This document shows positions 8,839-17,118 of a stretch of DNA of 64,000 bases, piece by piece (within the stretch, counting starts at the first letter, position 1; every line of letters starts with the position of its first letter). The notes under the pieces are model-generated. The model was not told where the DNA came from, searched no databases, and saw only the letters and a list, made by a program, of their open reading frames with translations. This DNA comes from Claveliimonas monacensis (GTDB taxonomy: Bacteria; Bacillota; Clostridia; Lachnospirales; Lachnospiraceae): positions 1-64,000 of the forward strand of contig NZ_JADCKL010000003.1 of assembly GCF_014982975.1 (NCBI RefSeq), given 5' to 3'. The position numbers were made by a program, and so were the translations under genes.

Positions 8839-8873
8839 GGCACTGAAAATCTCCCGGGTTTTTGGTGTCTTTT
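8839..8873 (+). promoter_or_regulatory. Terminator-like hairpin ahead of the recombination module
   Basis: Arms 8839-8849 and 8859-8869 form 11 pairs (three wobble) followed by TTTT. The 3' arm (TTTTTGGTGTC) is identical to that of the hairpin at 3924-3954. It precedes the gene at 8934 by about 60 bases, so it may attenuate transcription into the recombinase genes. Confidence 0.45.
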
Positions 8874-8933
8874 GCTATTTTCAGGAGAAAAACTACAGAT
8901 TTAACCTATTTTTAGGCGAAAGAAACAGGAGGT

Positions 8934-9230
8934 ATGATCAGAATGCGTGATATGACTTTTCAGTATGGAGGGAAGCATTTTATGCCGGTAAGAAAATTTG
9001 AACAAAAGGATGGAGATTTCTATCAGATCACTCGCAGGCTCCGTCTGGACATTGAATTAGGGATTTTTAGAGAAGGCTATTGCCTTACAGAGGACGAGGG
9101 AATTGTCCCTTACAGTCCTGAAGCGTTTTATCAGAAATCCACGGATAAAACCTGCGATATTTTCCGATGTATGGAAAATGGAAAGCTGTATGTTCCATGC
9201 GAATATGGGCTACAGGAGTATGTAATATAA
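8934..9230 (+). CDS. Small hypothetical protein preceding the recombinases
   Basis: A 98-residue soluble protein with an ATG preceded closely by AGGAGG. No motif is recognised; it is rich in aromatic and charged residues and contains a DIELGIF segment followed by a Tyr-Cys pair. Its stop lies 13 bases before the first recombinase gene, so it is probably the first cistron of the recombination operon and could be an accessory or directionality factor. That role is inferred from position only; an alternative start is the second ATG four codons in. Confidence 0.6.
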   Translation: MIRMRDMTFQYGGKHFMPVRKFEQKDGDFYQITRRLRLDIELGIFREGYCLTEDEGIVPYSPEAFYQKSTDKTCDIFRCMENGKLYVPCEYGLQEYVI

Positions 9231-9243
9231 AAGGAGGAGTGCT

Positions 9244-10362
9244 ATGAAGCATTACGAGGTGGGAAGTGTGCAGTTTGACGGCAAGACATATTTCCTGGTT
9301 CGGAGAACAGAAGATGCAAGTATCTGTTTGATCCCGACAAAATATTTAAAGCATAAAACGAAAGCAAACTGCTCTCCTAATACAGTAGAGCGGAGTGCCA
9401 GGACGCTATCCTATTTTATGGAATATATGCGGGAGCGGAATATGCAGTTTGAAGATGTCTACGACTTAGCATACAGCAGGCAGATGGAACTATTCCAGCA
9501 GTTTTTGTTCTGGATCAAGAGCGGAAAACATCTGGAGACACCTTCAGCAAAAACCTGCTTAAATGCAACTTGTAACAGCTATTTGCGTGAAGTATTCGGG
9601 CTTTATCAGTTCATGGAGCTGGAGTATGAACAGTTCGGCAGCCTGAAGGTATTGTCGGATCGGACGATTACTTATACTACATCCGTAGGTATTAGAAAAA
9701 CAATGGTTTGCAAATCGTTTACAGGCTACCTTAAAGAGACTAAGACGAAAGGACGCAGCATCGAACGGGAAAAAATTATACAGCTTTTGGAAGCATGTAC
9801 CAATTGCCGGGATCAGCTTTTGCTCCTGCTGTTAGCGGAAACAGGATTTCGGATCGGAGAACTTCTGGGAGTGCGCTATATAGAAGATATCGACTATCAA
9901 GGCTACCGGATTCGGGTACAGCCAAGAGAAGACAATGAGAATGAGGCAAGAGCAAAATATGCAGAGGACCGCTGGGCGAAGGTCAGTAAAGAAACTTTCG
10001 ATATCCTGCTGTTTTACTATGCTACATATCATGATCTTATGAAGGAATCCCAATATCTGTTTATTGTGATCAAAGGGGAGACGGCCGGCAGCGCACTGAC
10101 AGCAAATGCGGTCAGCGCACTTCTACGCAGGCTTACAAGGAAAACAGGGATTAAGGTAACGCCTCATATGCTTCGGCACTATTTCGCAAACGAAAGAAGG
10201 AAAAATGGCTGGGCATTGGAAGTAATCAGTAAGGCACTGGGGCATAAAAAATTGGAAACGACAATGGACTATATCAATATTGGAAATGAGGAACTGGCCG
10301 ATGCGACAGATGAGCTGTTCCGGAAAAATAAGGCTTTATATATGGCAGACAAATTGCTGTAA
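9244..10362 (+). CDS. tnpA: Tyrosine recombinase, TnpA-like (first of three)
   Basis: The 372-residue protein has an N-terminal SAM-like core-binding region and a C-terminal catalytic domain. It shows the tyrosine recombinase residues: Arg in ETGFRIGEL, the HMLRH box, a His in LGHKKLETT, and the nucleophilic Tyr in TMDYINI. It has AAAGGAGGAG just before the ATG. It lies directly before the second recombinase (3 bases apart), as tnpA precedes tnpB in Tn554. It should cut and rejoin DNA at the ends of the element together with the next two proteins. Length is close to the Tn554 TnpA size. The family is certain; the symbol follows the position-based Tn554 naming. Confidence 0.88.
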   Translation: MKHYEVGSVQFDGKTYFLVRRTEDASICLIPTKYLKHKTKANCSPNTVERSARTLSYFMEYMRERNMQFEDVYDLAYSRQMELFQQFLFWIKSGKHLETPSAKTCLNATCNSYLREVFGLYQFMELEYEQFGSLKVLSDRTITYTTSVGIRKTMVCKSFTGYLKETKTKGRSIEREKIIQLLEACTNCRDQLLLLLLAETGFRIGELLGVRYIEDIDYQGYRIRVQPREDNENEARAKYAEDRWAKVSKETFDILLFYYATYHDLMKESQYLFIVIKGETAGSALTANAVSALLRRLTRKTGIKVTPHMLRHYFANERRKNGWALEVISKALGHKKLETTMDYINIGNEELADATDELFRKNKALYMADKLL

Positions 10363-10365
10363 GGG

Positions 10366-12348
10366 ATGGTGAAATGCATGGCAGTAGTAAAGCAATACTT
10401 CGAAGAAAAAGAGAATGCGAAGGAAGCATATCTGAGAAAGCAAATAGAAGATTGCAAACCAAGGAATAGAAGTTATTTAAACCACGGATTTGAATATCTT
10501 TGTTTCTGCGGGATCTACGAGCTTAAGGAAATAACAGATCAGGCCGTGGATCAATACCCTTTATGGCTCAGACAGCACGGCGTTACATATGAACCGTTGT
10601 TGACGGCCTATCAGGGATCGTTAAAAAAGTGGAAACGGCACTATCAGCTCCTTGATTATGCAGATCTTCTGGAAGAACTGAAGGAATGTAAGGAAGTAAA
10701 ACCTACTCTATTAAACAAAGTAAAGTATTTTTTGATACAGGAAGGAGTCCATCACTTAAAGGAGATGGATTATGAATTGCGGGAAAAATATGCGGAATTT
10801 CTTTCAGAGGAAATAAACGGGAAAGTGAATCAGTCTGCATACTTAAAAGAATTTGACCGTATCAAATTACATCAGATCAGAGAAGCCGCTTATGGGCCGT
10901 TTGTGGGAAAAGTCAGGCTACGTCTGGAAGAAAAGAAAATTTATTTAGCCTATCACCCAGATTATATGATAGCAAAAAAAATGTTCAATGTGCAGAACAA
11001 AGAAAAGTTGGTCTGGGACTTTTCCCTGCCGGCTGAGAAAAAACTGAAGCAACAGACTTTAGATGTGATTAATTATGCACTGGAGCATACGGATACACTG
11101 AAGGAATTGGATGTATATATCCGTCCTTTAAAAGAACTGTACTTATTTTGCGTCCGGGAAAAGATACCGGCGCTTGATCTTTTGGAGTTAGAGCAGAAAG
11201 AGAAATTTCTTACACAGATGCATGTCAATAAAAAACTTATGGTGCAATGCCGACAGATTCCTGAGAGGGTATTTAAGGTATTATTCCTCATGGCACCGGA
11301 AATAAACTGGGAGGCAAATGTTTGGTATCTGGAACGATTCCGTGCAGACGAAACGCGGTACAATCCTTCAAGAATTGTCAACCGCATTTCTTTTCTGGAA
11401 ATAAAAAAGGGAAGGAATCGGGATATTGCAAAGGAGTATCTGAAATATCAGTTAGGGGTCAGTAGCTGTTCCATTCAGAACATTTTTCAGGGATCTTATA
11501 TTATCAAGGCGTTTCTGATTTATTTGGATGGGAAAGGAAAGAATGTGGATGCATTAAGCGGGACAGATATTGATGCGTATTTCCGACTTTTAGGAGAAGA
11601 AAAAAATAAAGTGGGAACTTTTAACGATAAGGTGGAACGGATTTATGCGTTTTTCCGCTTCCTGACAGCACGAGGATATTATAAGAAGATTCCTTTTTAC
11701 CAAGAGTATTATAGGAAAAAGGCCGTCTATGAGCACCATAACCGGACGGTACCAGAAAACACGGTGACACAGATTCTACATTCCTTAGTGGTCTGCTCGG
11801 AAGATTTAAGATTGATGTATCTACATTTATGGTGTTTGGGATTGAGAATCAATGAGGTTTGTATGATCCGTAAAAATGGGTACTATATCCGGGAAGATAC
11901 GGCTTGGCTGCGAATATATCAAAGCAAGCTGCGAATGGAGAAGGTCATCCCAATTCCGATGATGCTTTATAAGTTGATGATGTTTTACATACAGAAAAAG
12001 GGAATTGAAGGTAATCAGTATGTGTTTCAAAATAAACAGGGAGGCCCATACTCAGCTAATGGGTACTGGCATCAGATGGTGGACTTCTGTAACGCACATC
12101 AGATTCGTTGCAAAGATCATGTATTCCAAACCCATGACTACCGGCACAGCATAGCAACGATGTTGTACAAGTATGGGGCATCGATCCAGGTGATTCGGGA
12201 CTTTTTAGGACACAAACATGAGAATATGACAAAACAATATATAGATTGCATACAGGAATGTATTGATCAATCTAGCCAGGAATATTATGAATCGAGAGAA
12301 AGCCTGGCAGGAGAATGGAAAAGGAGGTATGGCGCATCTGAAGAATAG
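10366..12348 (+). CDS. tnpB: Tyrosine recombinase, TnpB-like (second of three)
   Basis: The 660-residue protein has a long N-terminal region (about 1-460) and a C-terminal catalytic domain. Visible catalytic residues are the Arg in CLGLRINEV, the HDYRH box, the His in LGHKHENMT, and the Tyr in KQYIDC. Its size matches the large TnpB partner of Tn554-type elements. The start used here has a weak site; an ATG at 10378 (MAVVKQYF) is an alternative. Its 3' end overlaps the start of the third recombinase, which implies coupled translation. It is distinct in sequence from the first recombinase, so the two probably bind different arms of the end sequences. Confidence 0.87.
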   Translation: MVKCMAVVKQYFEEKENAKEAYLRKQIEDCKPRNRSYLNHGFEYLCFCGIYELKEITDQAVDQYPLWLRQHGVTYEPLLTAYQGSLKKWKRHYQLLDYADLLEELKECKEVKPTLLNKVKYFLIQEGVHHLKEMDYELREKYAEFLSEEINGKVNQSAYLKEFDRIKLHQIREAAYGPFVGKVRLRLEEKKIYLAYHPDYMIAKKMFNVQNKEKLVWDFSLPAEKKLKQQTLDVINYALEHTDTLKELDVYIRPLKELYLFCVREKIPALDLLELEQKEKFLTQMHVNKKLMVQCRQIPERVFKVLFLMAPEINWEANVWYLERFRADETRYNPSRIVNRISFLEIKKGRNRDIAKEYLKYQLGVSSCSIQNIFQGSYIIKAFLIYLDGKGKNVDALSGTDIDAYFRLLGEEKNKVGTFNDKVERIYAFFRFLTARGYYKKIPFYQEYYRKKAVYEHHNRTVPENTVTQILHSLVVCSEDLRLMYLHLWCLGLRINEVCMIRKNGYYIREDTAWLRIYQSKLRMEKVIPIPMMLYKLMMFYIQKKGIEGNQYVFQNKQGGPYSANGYWHQMVDFCNAHQIRCKDHVFQTHDYRHSIATMLYKYGASIQVIRDFLGHKHENMTKQYIDCIQECIDQSSQEYYESRESLAGEWKRRYGASEE

Positions 12349-13852
12349 ACTCTATGTAAAAGAACTTCCATGCTGTGAAAGAGTGGGAAAGGTATCAGAA
12401 CATAAACAGGAGATTATGAAGCAGCACTATTTTGATTTTGACCTTCTGCCGACACAAGGACAAAGGGAAGAGATGCGTACATTCATTGTAGATTGTGCAG
12501 AGCGGTTAAGTCTGTCGTCAATAGATGGAGCTACGCTCCAATATAAAATTGTGGCACGCTTTATGAAAGAAAGGTTTCCCCATACAGAAAGCTTTCTCCA
12601 GGTGCAGGAGACAGAATTACTGATACGATTAAAAGCATGGATGATAAAAAACGGTTATAAAATCACCTGCCATCATCGAACAAAAGAGCGGGAAAATGGG
12701 TCAATAGAAGAGGCTCAGCCAATTAAATTTTTGAAACATCTGCTCCGTTTTCTTTATCCGGAAGTGGATCTGCCAGAGGAAGAAAAGGATATATGGGTTC
12801 TGGATCATTTTGATTTCCCAATCCGTCAAAATCCGATAGGTCCAATTCGAACATTGAAGTTTGGAGAAATTCGCCAGGAAGGAATTAGGAAAGAAGTGAA
12901 GCAAGCTTGTTATATTTTCCTAAAATATCAGTCTGCAGGAACCATTGTATCTGACATCCGTGCAGCTAGGCGTTTTGCTGATTATCTGTTGGATAAGTAT
13001 CCAAAGGTGCAAAGTTTTGGTGAAGTAGGGCGTAAGGTAATAGAAGGCTATCTGATCCATATGAAAACAGAACCTTCAAATCGTAAGAATAAAAAAACAG
13101 AGCTGGCCCATTTAAAGAGGATATTAACACAGGTAGGAAAGAACATTGAAAAGCCTTATTTGGGAAAACTGTTTATAAAGAATGATATGCCGAAAATGCC
13201 GGAAACAGTCTTTAGGTATTATTCAGATGCAGAGATTGAAAGGCTGAACCGCCACATCGTGAATTTGGATGAACAGGTAGCAAGGGCACTGATTCTGCAC
13301 CAGATGCTTGGCGGGAGAATATCGGATACCTTAACATTAAGAACAGACTGTTTATATAAGGAACATGGGCAGTACATTTTGAGAATGTATCAGGTGAAGA
13401 CTTCCTATTATGAAAAGCCAATTCCGGATTATGCTGCGGCTCTTATAAAAAAGAGCATGGAATATACTTTTGAAAAATATGGAGAAACAGAGTATATTTT
13501 TGTAAATGAACAGAATCCTAAAATGCCATTTCAGTATTCCATGTTAAAACATCAAGTATATGTGATGATCTATGAAAATGATATCCGAAATGATGAAGGT
13601 GGATTAATGGGGTTTGGAACGCATCTGTTCCGGCATACCTATGGTGTGAAATTGACAGAACTTCATTTGGACGATGCTGCCATAGCGCATTTACTAGGGC
13701 ATAGAGGAGTTTCTACGGTATATCGTTATCGTAGGACAAGCGGTCAGCTTTTGAAAAATGAGACAAAGGAGTTAAGAAAGACGTTAGATGAGATTCTCAA
13801 AGATATTGTGAAGGAGTGGGACGGATATGAGCAAATATTCGAAAATGGTTGA
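12329..13852 (+). CDS. Tyrosine recombinase, third of the trio
   Basis: The frame is open from 12263, overlapping the previous gene by up to 86 bases. The preferred start is the ATG at 12329 (MAHLKNRLY), which has AAGGAGG immediately upstream, although the spacing is unusually short; ATG at 12287 is an alternative. The catalytic domain is complete: Arg in MLGGRISDTL, the HLFRH box, the His in LGHRGVST, and the Tyr in VYRYRRT. About 507 residues from the preferred start. A third recombinase is found in many Tn554-like and recombinase-in-trio elements. The final codons overlap the tnpC-like gene by 26 bases. Confidence 0.84.
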   Translation: MAHLKNRLYVKELPCCERVGKVSEHKQEIMKQHYFDFDLLPTQGQREEMRTFIVDCAERLSLSSIDGATLQYKIVARFMKERFPHTESFLQVQETELLIRLKAWMIKNGYKITCHHRTKERENGSIEEAQPIKFLKHLLRFLYPEVDLPEEEKDIWVLDHFDFPIRQNPIGPIRTLKFGEIRQEGIRKEVKQACYIFLKYQSAGTIVSDIRAARRFADYLLDKYPKVQSFGEVGRKVIEGYLIHMKTEPSNRKNKKTELAHLKRILTQVGKNIEKPYLGKLFIKNDMPKMPETVFRYYSDAEIERLNRHIVNLDEQVARALILHQMLGGRISDTLTLRTDCLYKEHGQYILRMYQVKTSYYEKPIPDYAAALIKKSMEYTFEKYGETEYIFVNEQNPKMPFQYSMLKHQVYVMIYENDIRNDEGGLMGFGTHLFRHTYGVKLTELHLDDAAIAHLLGHRGVSTVYRYRRTSGQLLKNETKELRKTLDEILKDIVKEWDGYEQIFENG

Positions 13853-14216
13853 GAAGAATAAGCAGGAGAGCAAGGAGAGAGTCGCGCGTGCAATCCGTGT
13901 GATCCGGGAAATGTCAGAGAATGGAGAGCAATTAGTTGTATGTGATTTGGTTAAGAAAACAGGCTATTCCCGAACTTTTTTCTATAAGAATCAGGAAGTA
14001 AGGGATTTCTTGGAAGAAGCAAGAAAACAGCAGGATGGGATGGTCTTTTACCATAAAAAGAAAATGGTGCTTGATCATGCAATTTTGCGTCAGAACGAAA
14101 TCTTGAAAATTCAGATTGCAAAGATGAAAAAGGAAAATGAAGATCTGAAGAAGGAAAACGAAAGATTGAAGAAGGCATTAAATCGTAAGGATGTAAATTT
14201 TATAAAAGGACTGTAA
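13827..14216 (+). CDS. tnpC: TnpC-like transposition accessory protein (DUF6262 type)
   Basis: The 129-residue protein has a predicted helix-turn-helix (about 30-60; CDLVKKTGYSRTFFYKN) and a C-terminal coiled coil (about 90-118; repeated KKENE heptads). This is the layout of the TnpC protein that follows the recombinases in Tn554-family elements and influences the orientation and frequency of insertion. It overlaps the third recombinase gene by 26 bases. Its last 18 codons are repeated, with changes, at 19513-19578 near the element's right end. The family call is strong because of context and architecture. Confidence 0.82.
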   Translation: MSKYSKMVEKNKQESKERVARAIRVIREMSENGEQLVVCDLVKKTGYSRTFFYKNQEVRDFLEEARKQQDGMVFYHKKKMVLDHAILRQNEILKIQIAKMKKENEDLKKENERLKKALNRKDVNFIKGL

Positions 14217-14450
14217 CAGTATTTAGAGAAAAGAGGGGGCTCGGCTAGGAAGCTGGGTTCCCTTTTTCCAGTTTAAGTGCTAAAACTAAAGATGAAAGTG
14301 AGGAAAGGGATGGGCTTATTGAAGAGTCAAATTATATTCGGCGACACAGAAGCAACGGGGGGCGACAGATTTGAAACAGAGAAGATACTGCGCTGTTAGA
14401 TATGAGAATGTGGAGCCGCTGTTGCAAACAATTGGGAAGAAGGGCGTATT
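14155..14450 (+). repeat. Right-end-like segment, copy 1
   Basis: From the last codons of tnpC through a terminator and a GCGAC...AGATAC...GCGCT block (14341-14395), this DNA aligns by eye with 19513-19770. Order and spacing are kept: tnpC tail, terminator, then the block. Identity is patchy, perhaps two thirds overall, and highest in the tnpC tail. Copy 2 abuts comEC, so this copy probably marks the right terminus of the element bearing the complete recombinases. Confidence 0.55.
14235..14267 (+). terminator. Terminator after tnpC
   Basis: GGGGGCTC (14235-14242) pairs with GGGTTCCC (14255-14262), using wobble pairs, followed by five T residues. An equivalent hairpin follows the truncated tnpC at 19594. 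Confidence 0.65.
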
Positions 14451-14461
14451 GGAAATCAAAA

Positions 14462-14517
14462 AACAACCTATCTCCATACTCGTTATAAACAATGGAAAAT
14501 GGAGACAGGTTGTTTTT
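14462..14517. terminator. Bidirectional terminator between convergent units
   Basis: A 16-base inverted repeat with one mismatch (arms 14462-14477 and 14499-14514) has a T run on the plus side and an A run (T on the minus strand) at the other. It separates the recombination operon from the minus-strand operon ending at 14541. The rest of 14268-14540 has no gene. Confidence 0.7.
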
Positions 14518-14540
14518 GGGGCTAAAGATAAAAATATTTT

Positions 14541-15026
14541 TTAGGACAAGTTACCATTTGAGTCACAATGGAGCACTACTGATTCATTAACAGTTGCGGC
14601 AGGCAAGGGGCCATAATATAATTTAGCGGTAGCCTTACCTGTGGCAGTATTTCCGCTGTAACTGCTGCTCTTATTACTGATTTTCCAGTATTGATTGTAT
14701 GATTCGGCTTTTACCTTTGCGGAAGTACATTTGCTGGAACTACCTGTGTATGAAAAAGTACCGGTAACGGAAACATACCATAAATCTTTACCATCAGCAC
14801 TGTAAGTGGTCTTTTTTGTTCCAGTTTTAGTTTTGCTGGCTCTCGTGCTTGGCCCGTCATTTTCATAGATGATTGTCTCGAAGTAAGTTCCATCATCAAG
14901 ATAAGTCACTTCTTTAGACAGTACCTGCATTTGAGTAGAGGCATGTGTAATGGTGGGAGAAGAAAAACTACAAAATAGAACTGCGCTTACGATCCACAAA
15001 ACAGTCTTCTTTAGATTCGTTTTCAA
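14541..15026 (-). CDS. Secreted protein of unknown function
   Basis: The 161-residue protein begins with a signal peptide: basic start (MKTNLKK), hydrophobic core (TVLWIVSAVLF) and a likely cleavage site near THASTQ. The mature part is rich in Ser, Thr, Gly and Tyr and probably beta-stranded, with regular Lys/Ser/Tyr spacing. It has two Cys residues, so one disulfide is possible. No family was recognised. It is the last gene of an operon with a PadR regulator and a membrane protein (overlap of 4 bases), so its production is probably under PadR control. An envelope or exported effector role is likely; nothing more can be said. Confidence 0.68.
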   Translation of the reverse strand: MKTNLKKTVLWIVSAVLFCSFSSPTITHASTQMQVLSKEVTYLDDGTYFETIIYENDGPSTRASKTKTGTKKTTYSADGKDLWYVSVTGTFSYTGSSSKCTSAKVKAESYNQYWKISNKSSSYSGNTATGKATAKLYYGPLPAATVNESVVLHCDSNGNLS

Positions 15027-15421
15027 TCGTATTCCTCCTTATCATCTATTATTGTCGTGTTAACTTTGTCAGGAATAGCCTTTTCAACTTTTTGGTTCAG
15101 TCCGTATAGAAAAGTAGTATAAATTAATAATCCCAAAAACAAAAATAATGCACAGGATAGAAGAATATATTTTCTTGTATTCTGTTTTTTGATTGCAGCT
15201 GAAGTTTCGGTAGAATCTTGTGCATCCATATATTCAAGTAGCACTTCTTGTGGAGAACCAAATTCTGCCACTAAATCATCAAAAGTACAGTGATTTTTAT
15301 GGTTGGAAAATTCAATGAGGCTATTTTTATATTCCTTTAAGAACTTTGCTTCATAGTACGATTTCAGTGGGAAAATGGCTTTTAAAATACGATAATACTC
15401 TTTTACACAATCACTTTGCAT
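15023..15421 (-). CDS. HAAS-like membrane protein next to PadR (DUF6120-like)
   Basis: The 132-residue protein has an N-terminal helical domain resembling the HAAS/DUF1700 domain, ending in the typical FGSPQEVL turn (about 55-62). One membrane segment follows (about 85-108; YILLSCALFLFLGLL) and then a short extracellular tail. HAAS-type proteins are commonly paired with PadR-family regulators, and here the gene overlaps the PadR gene by 11 bases. It probably acts as a membrane partner in the PadR response. The DUF number is from memory and less certain than the architecture. Confidence 0.65.
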   Translation of the reverse strand: MQSDCVKEYYRILKAIFPLKSYYEAKFLKEYKNSLIEFSNHKNHCTFDDLVAEFGSPQEVLLEYMDAQDSTETSAAIKKQNTRKYILLSCALFLFLGLLIYTTFLYGLNQKVEKAIPDKVNTTIIDDKEEYD

Positions 15422-15803
15422 ATGTTAGACCATCCTCTAAGCACTTATAGTTTAATATAGCTGTGATTCCTTCATGCACTTGGGTATAAGATGAAATTAA
15501 TTTCTCAAGTTCTTTGCGACCTTCTGTTTCGATGTGATAATATACACGTTCCATCCGACCATTTCCGTTTTGCTTGTAAGAAGAAATGAGATTCCTTTCT
15601 TGTAACCTGTATAAAATCGGATACATAGAAGGCTCCCTTACAATGATGTTTCCGTGGGAGATTTCTTTAATAATCTGAGTAATTTGATATCCATAACAGT
15701 CTTCTTCAGAAAGAACTTTAAGCAGAAGCATTTCAACGGAACCCTTTTTAAATCTGTCTTTATAATCCATAATCTTCCGGGCAAACATTGCCAGGATCAT
15801 CAA
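15411..15803 (-). CDS. PadR-family transcriptional regulator
   Basis: A winged-helix protein of up to 130 residues. The core reads GSVEMLLLKVLSEEDCYGY, then EPSMYPILYRLQERNLI, then a wing and GRKELEKL, all typical of PadR. The longest frame starts at a TTG; a start at MDYKDRF (15770) would give 119 residues and fits the family better, but the AAAGGTGG site upstream of 15800 favours the longer form. It heads a three-gene minus-strand operon with the HAAS-like and secreted proteins, and probably represses its own operon. The signal sensed is unknown. Confidence 0.82.
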   Translation of the reverse strand: MMILAMFARKIMDYKDRFKKGSVEMLLLKVLSEEDCYGYQITQIIKEISHGNIIVREPSMYPILYRLQERNLISSYKQNGNGRMERVYYHIETEGRKELEKLISSYTQVHEGITAILNYKCLEDGLTYAK

Positions 15804-16343
15804 CCACCTTTCAATAATATTTTCTGGGAAGTTGGGTAAGTAAGTTCTATTGGCTATGTAGTCAATGATTATTCTCAGATACTTCCTATAAATACTATAA
15901 CATAAAATACAATAATTTAAAATGCATTTTATAGAAATATATAGTAGACAAATATATTTTAATATGATATTTTAAAGTTAAGAAAATTGAACGGAGAATA
16001 TCAGGGATCAGCAAAAGGCTGGTTAAAAAGGAGGGATTCCGATGGACAGTACAAGATATTAATAAATTTGTAGCAAGTATAGTTTATGTCTTTGGTACAA
16101 ATGGTCATAACCTTGTTTCGCTATAGCTACCGAAAGTAGGATGCTATAATCTTTCTTTCTGTAATATTTTTGCAGTAAACTGATTTGTAGCTGTTCAGGG
16201 AACAGTAAGGGAAATAGGATCAAAGTGAAAGAAAAGATTCGTATATATAGCGATTCCGCTAGTAATTCTTTGGTGTCCGAAAATGATTATGATAACCTAT
16301 GAATTACAGTTTTGCGGATAGCTAGTATGGAGAGGAGAAGTTT
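15804..16343. other. AT-rich intergenic region between divergent genes
   Basis: This should hold the promoters of the padR operon and the YiiX-like gene. On the minus strand a TATAGT -10 can be seen at about 15894-15899 with only a poor -35. On the plus strand a strong ribosome site (AAGGAGGG) at about 16030 precedes a six-codon ORF (MDSTRY) that is probably a relic or chance. No other gene is seen. Confidence 0.4.
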
Positions 16344-16991
16344 ATGATGAGAAAAATCAAAATGTTAATTTCCTTATGTTTGGTTTTTTCGTTTTGTTTA
16401 CTTGGGAGTTTGTCAGTGTATGCGGCAGATGTTACTCCTTCTGTAGATGAGGTTTTTCCGGAGGAACAGGTTGAAGCTCTCCAGGAGAAAGTCTCCAATC
16501 TTCCCGTATATAGTGATAAAGACGAAAATGGAGAATTTCATAATATTGTGACTAGAGCAACAGGGCGCTATCCCACTAGAAAAGGTGTAATTTTAGTTAC
16601 AGATGATAAATATAAAGGAGTTGTTCCTACTGGGCATGCTGCTATTGTTTACTCAAGCAATAGAGTTGTAGAGTCTTTAGAAAATGGGGTCGTTACTGGG
16701 GCAAATAATTGGAATACGTCAAAAAGCACATGCTATGGCGTAACCGTAAAAGGCACCACAACCTCTGAAGATGCGGCTGCGGCTGACTGGTGCTATAACC
16801 AGTTGAATAAGCCATATAATTGGATCTGGATGGATAAGGAGAGGCGTGATGCATTTTATTGCTCTCACTTAGTATATGCGGCATTTATTGACAAGTATGG
16901 TATTAACATAGATACGGATGCATTTTTTTCAGCTATTCATCCATCCGAGATTGTGGATTCATCCAATACGACGATTATTTATAAGAAATAA
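16344..16991 (+). CDS. Secreted YiiX/YycO-like cysteine hydrolase
   Basis: The 215-residue protein starts with a signal peptide (MMRKIKMLISLCLVF..., cleavage near VYAAD). The mature part carries a permuted NlpC/P60 (YiiX/YycO) signature: GHAAIVY with the catalytic His, a following strand ending RVVESL with the polar third residue, and FYCSHLVYAAF with the nucleophilic Cys in the C-terminal half. Members cleave amide or peptide bonds, often in cell wall or lipid-linked substrates. It is exported, so it would act outside the membrane. It has its own AGGAGAAG site and is followed by a terminator, so it is probably monocistronic cargo of the element. The fold call is good; the substrate is unknown. 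Confidence 0.76.
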   Translation: MMRKIKMLISLCLVFSFCLLGSLSVYAADVTPSVDEVFPEEQVEALQEKVSNLPVYSDKDENGEFHNIVTRATGRYPTRKGVILVTDDKYKGVVPTGHAAIVYSSNRVVESLENGVVTGANNWNTSKSTCYGVTVKGTTTSEDAAAADWCYNQLNKPYNWIWMDKERRDAFYCSHLVYAAFIDKYGINIDTDAFFSAIHPSEIVDSSNTTIIYKK

Positions 16992-17038
16992 AGAATGTAT
17001 GGACGTATAGTTATCATTTGATATAATTAAACAGATAT

Positions 17039-17092
17039 GCCCCAAAGGTATTTGTTATTACCGGAACAAGAATTACCTTTGGGGCGGTTTTC
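17039..17092 (+). terminator. Terminator after the YiiX-like gene
   Basis: A perfect 12-base inverted repeat (GCCCCAAAGGTA at 17039-17050 with its complement at 17074-17085) is followed by GGTTTT. Confidence 0.72.
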
Positions 17093-17118
17093 TATTGGGT
17101 AAGTATTATGGAGGAGTG

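Noticed and set aside
14440-14460. att core copy at the inner right end
   Set aside because: Looked for a match to the comEC junction sequence; only weak, gapped similarity was seen, and the core is undefined without the left junction.
16020-16060. Six-codon ORF (MDSTRY) with a strong Shine-Dalgarno sequence
   Set aside because: Too short to call; may be a relic of a lost gene start. No conserved downstream hairpin was found to support a leader peptide.
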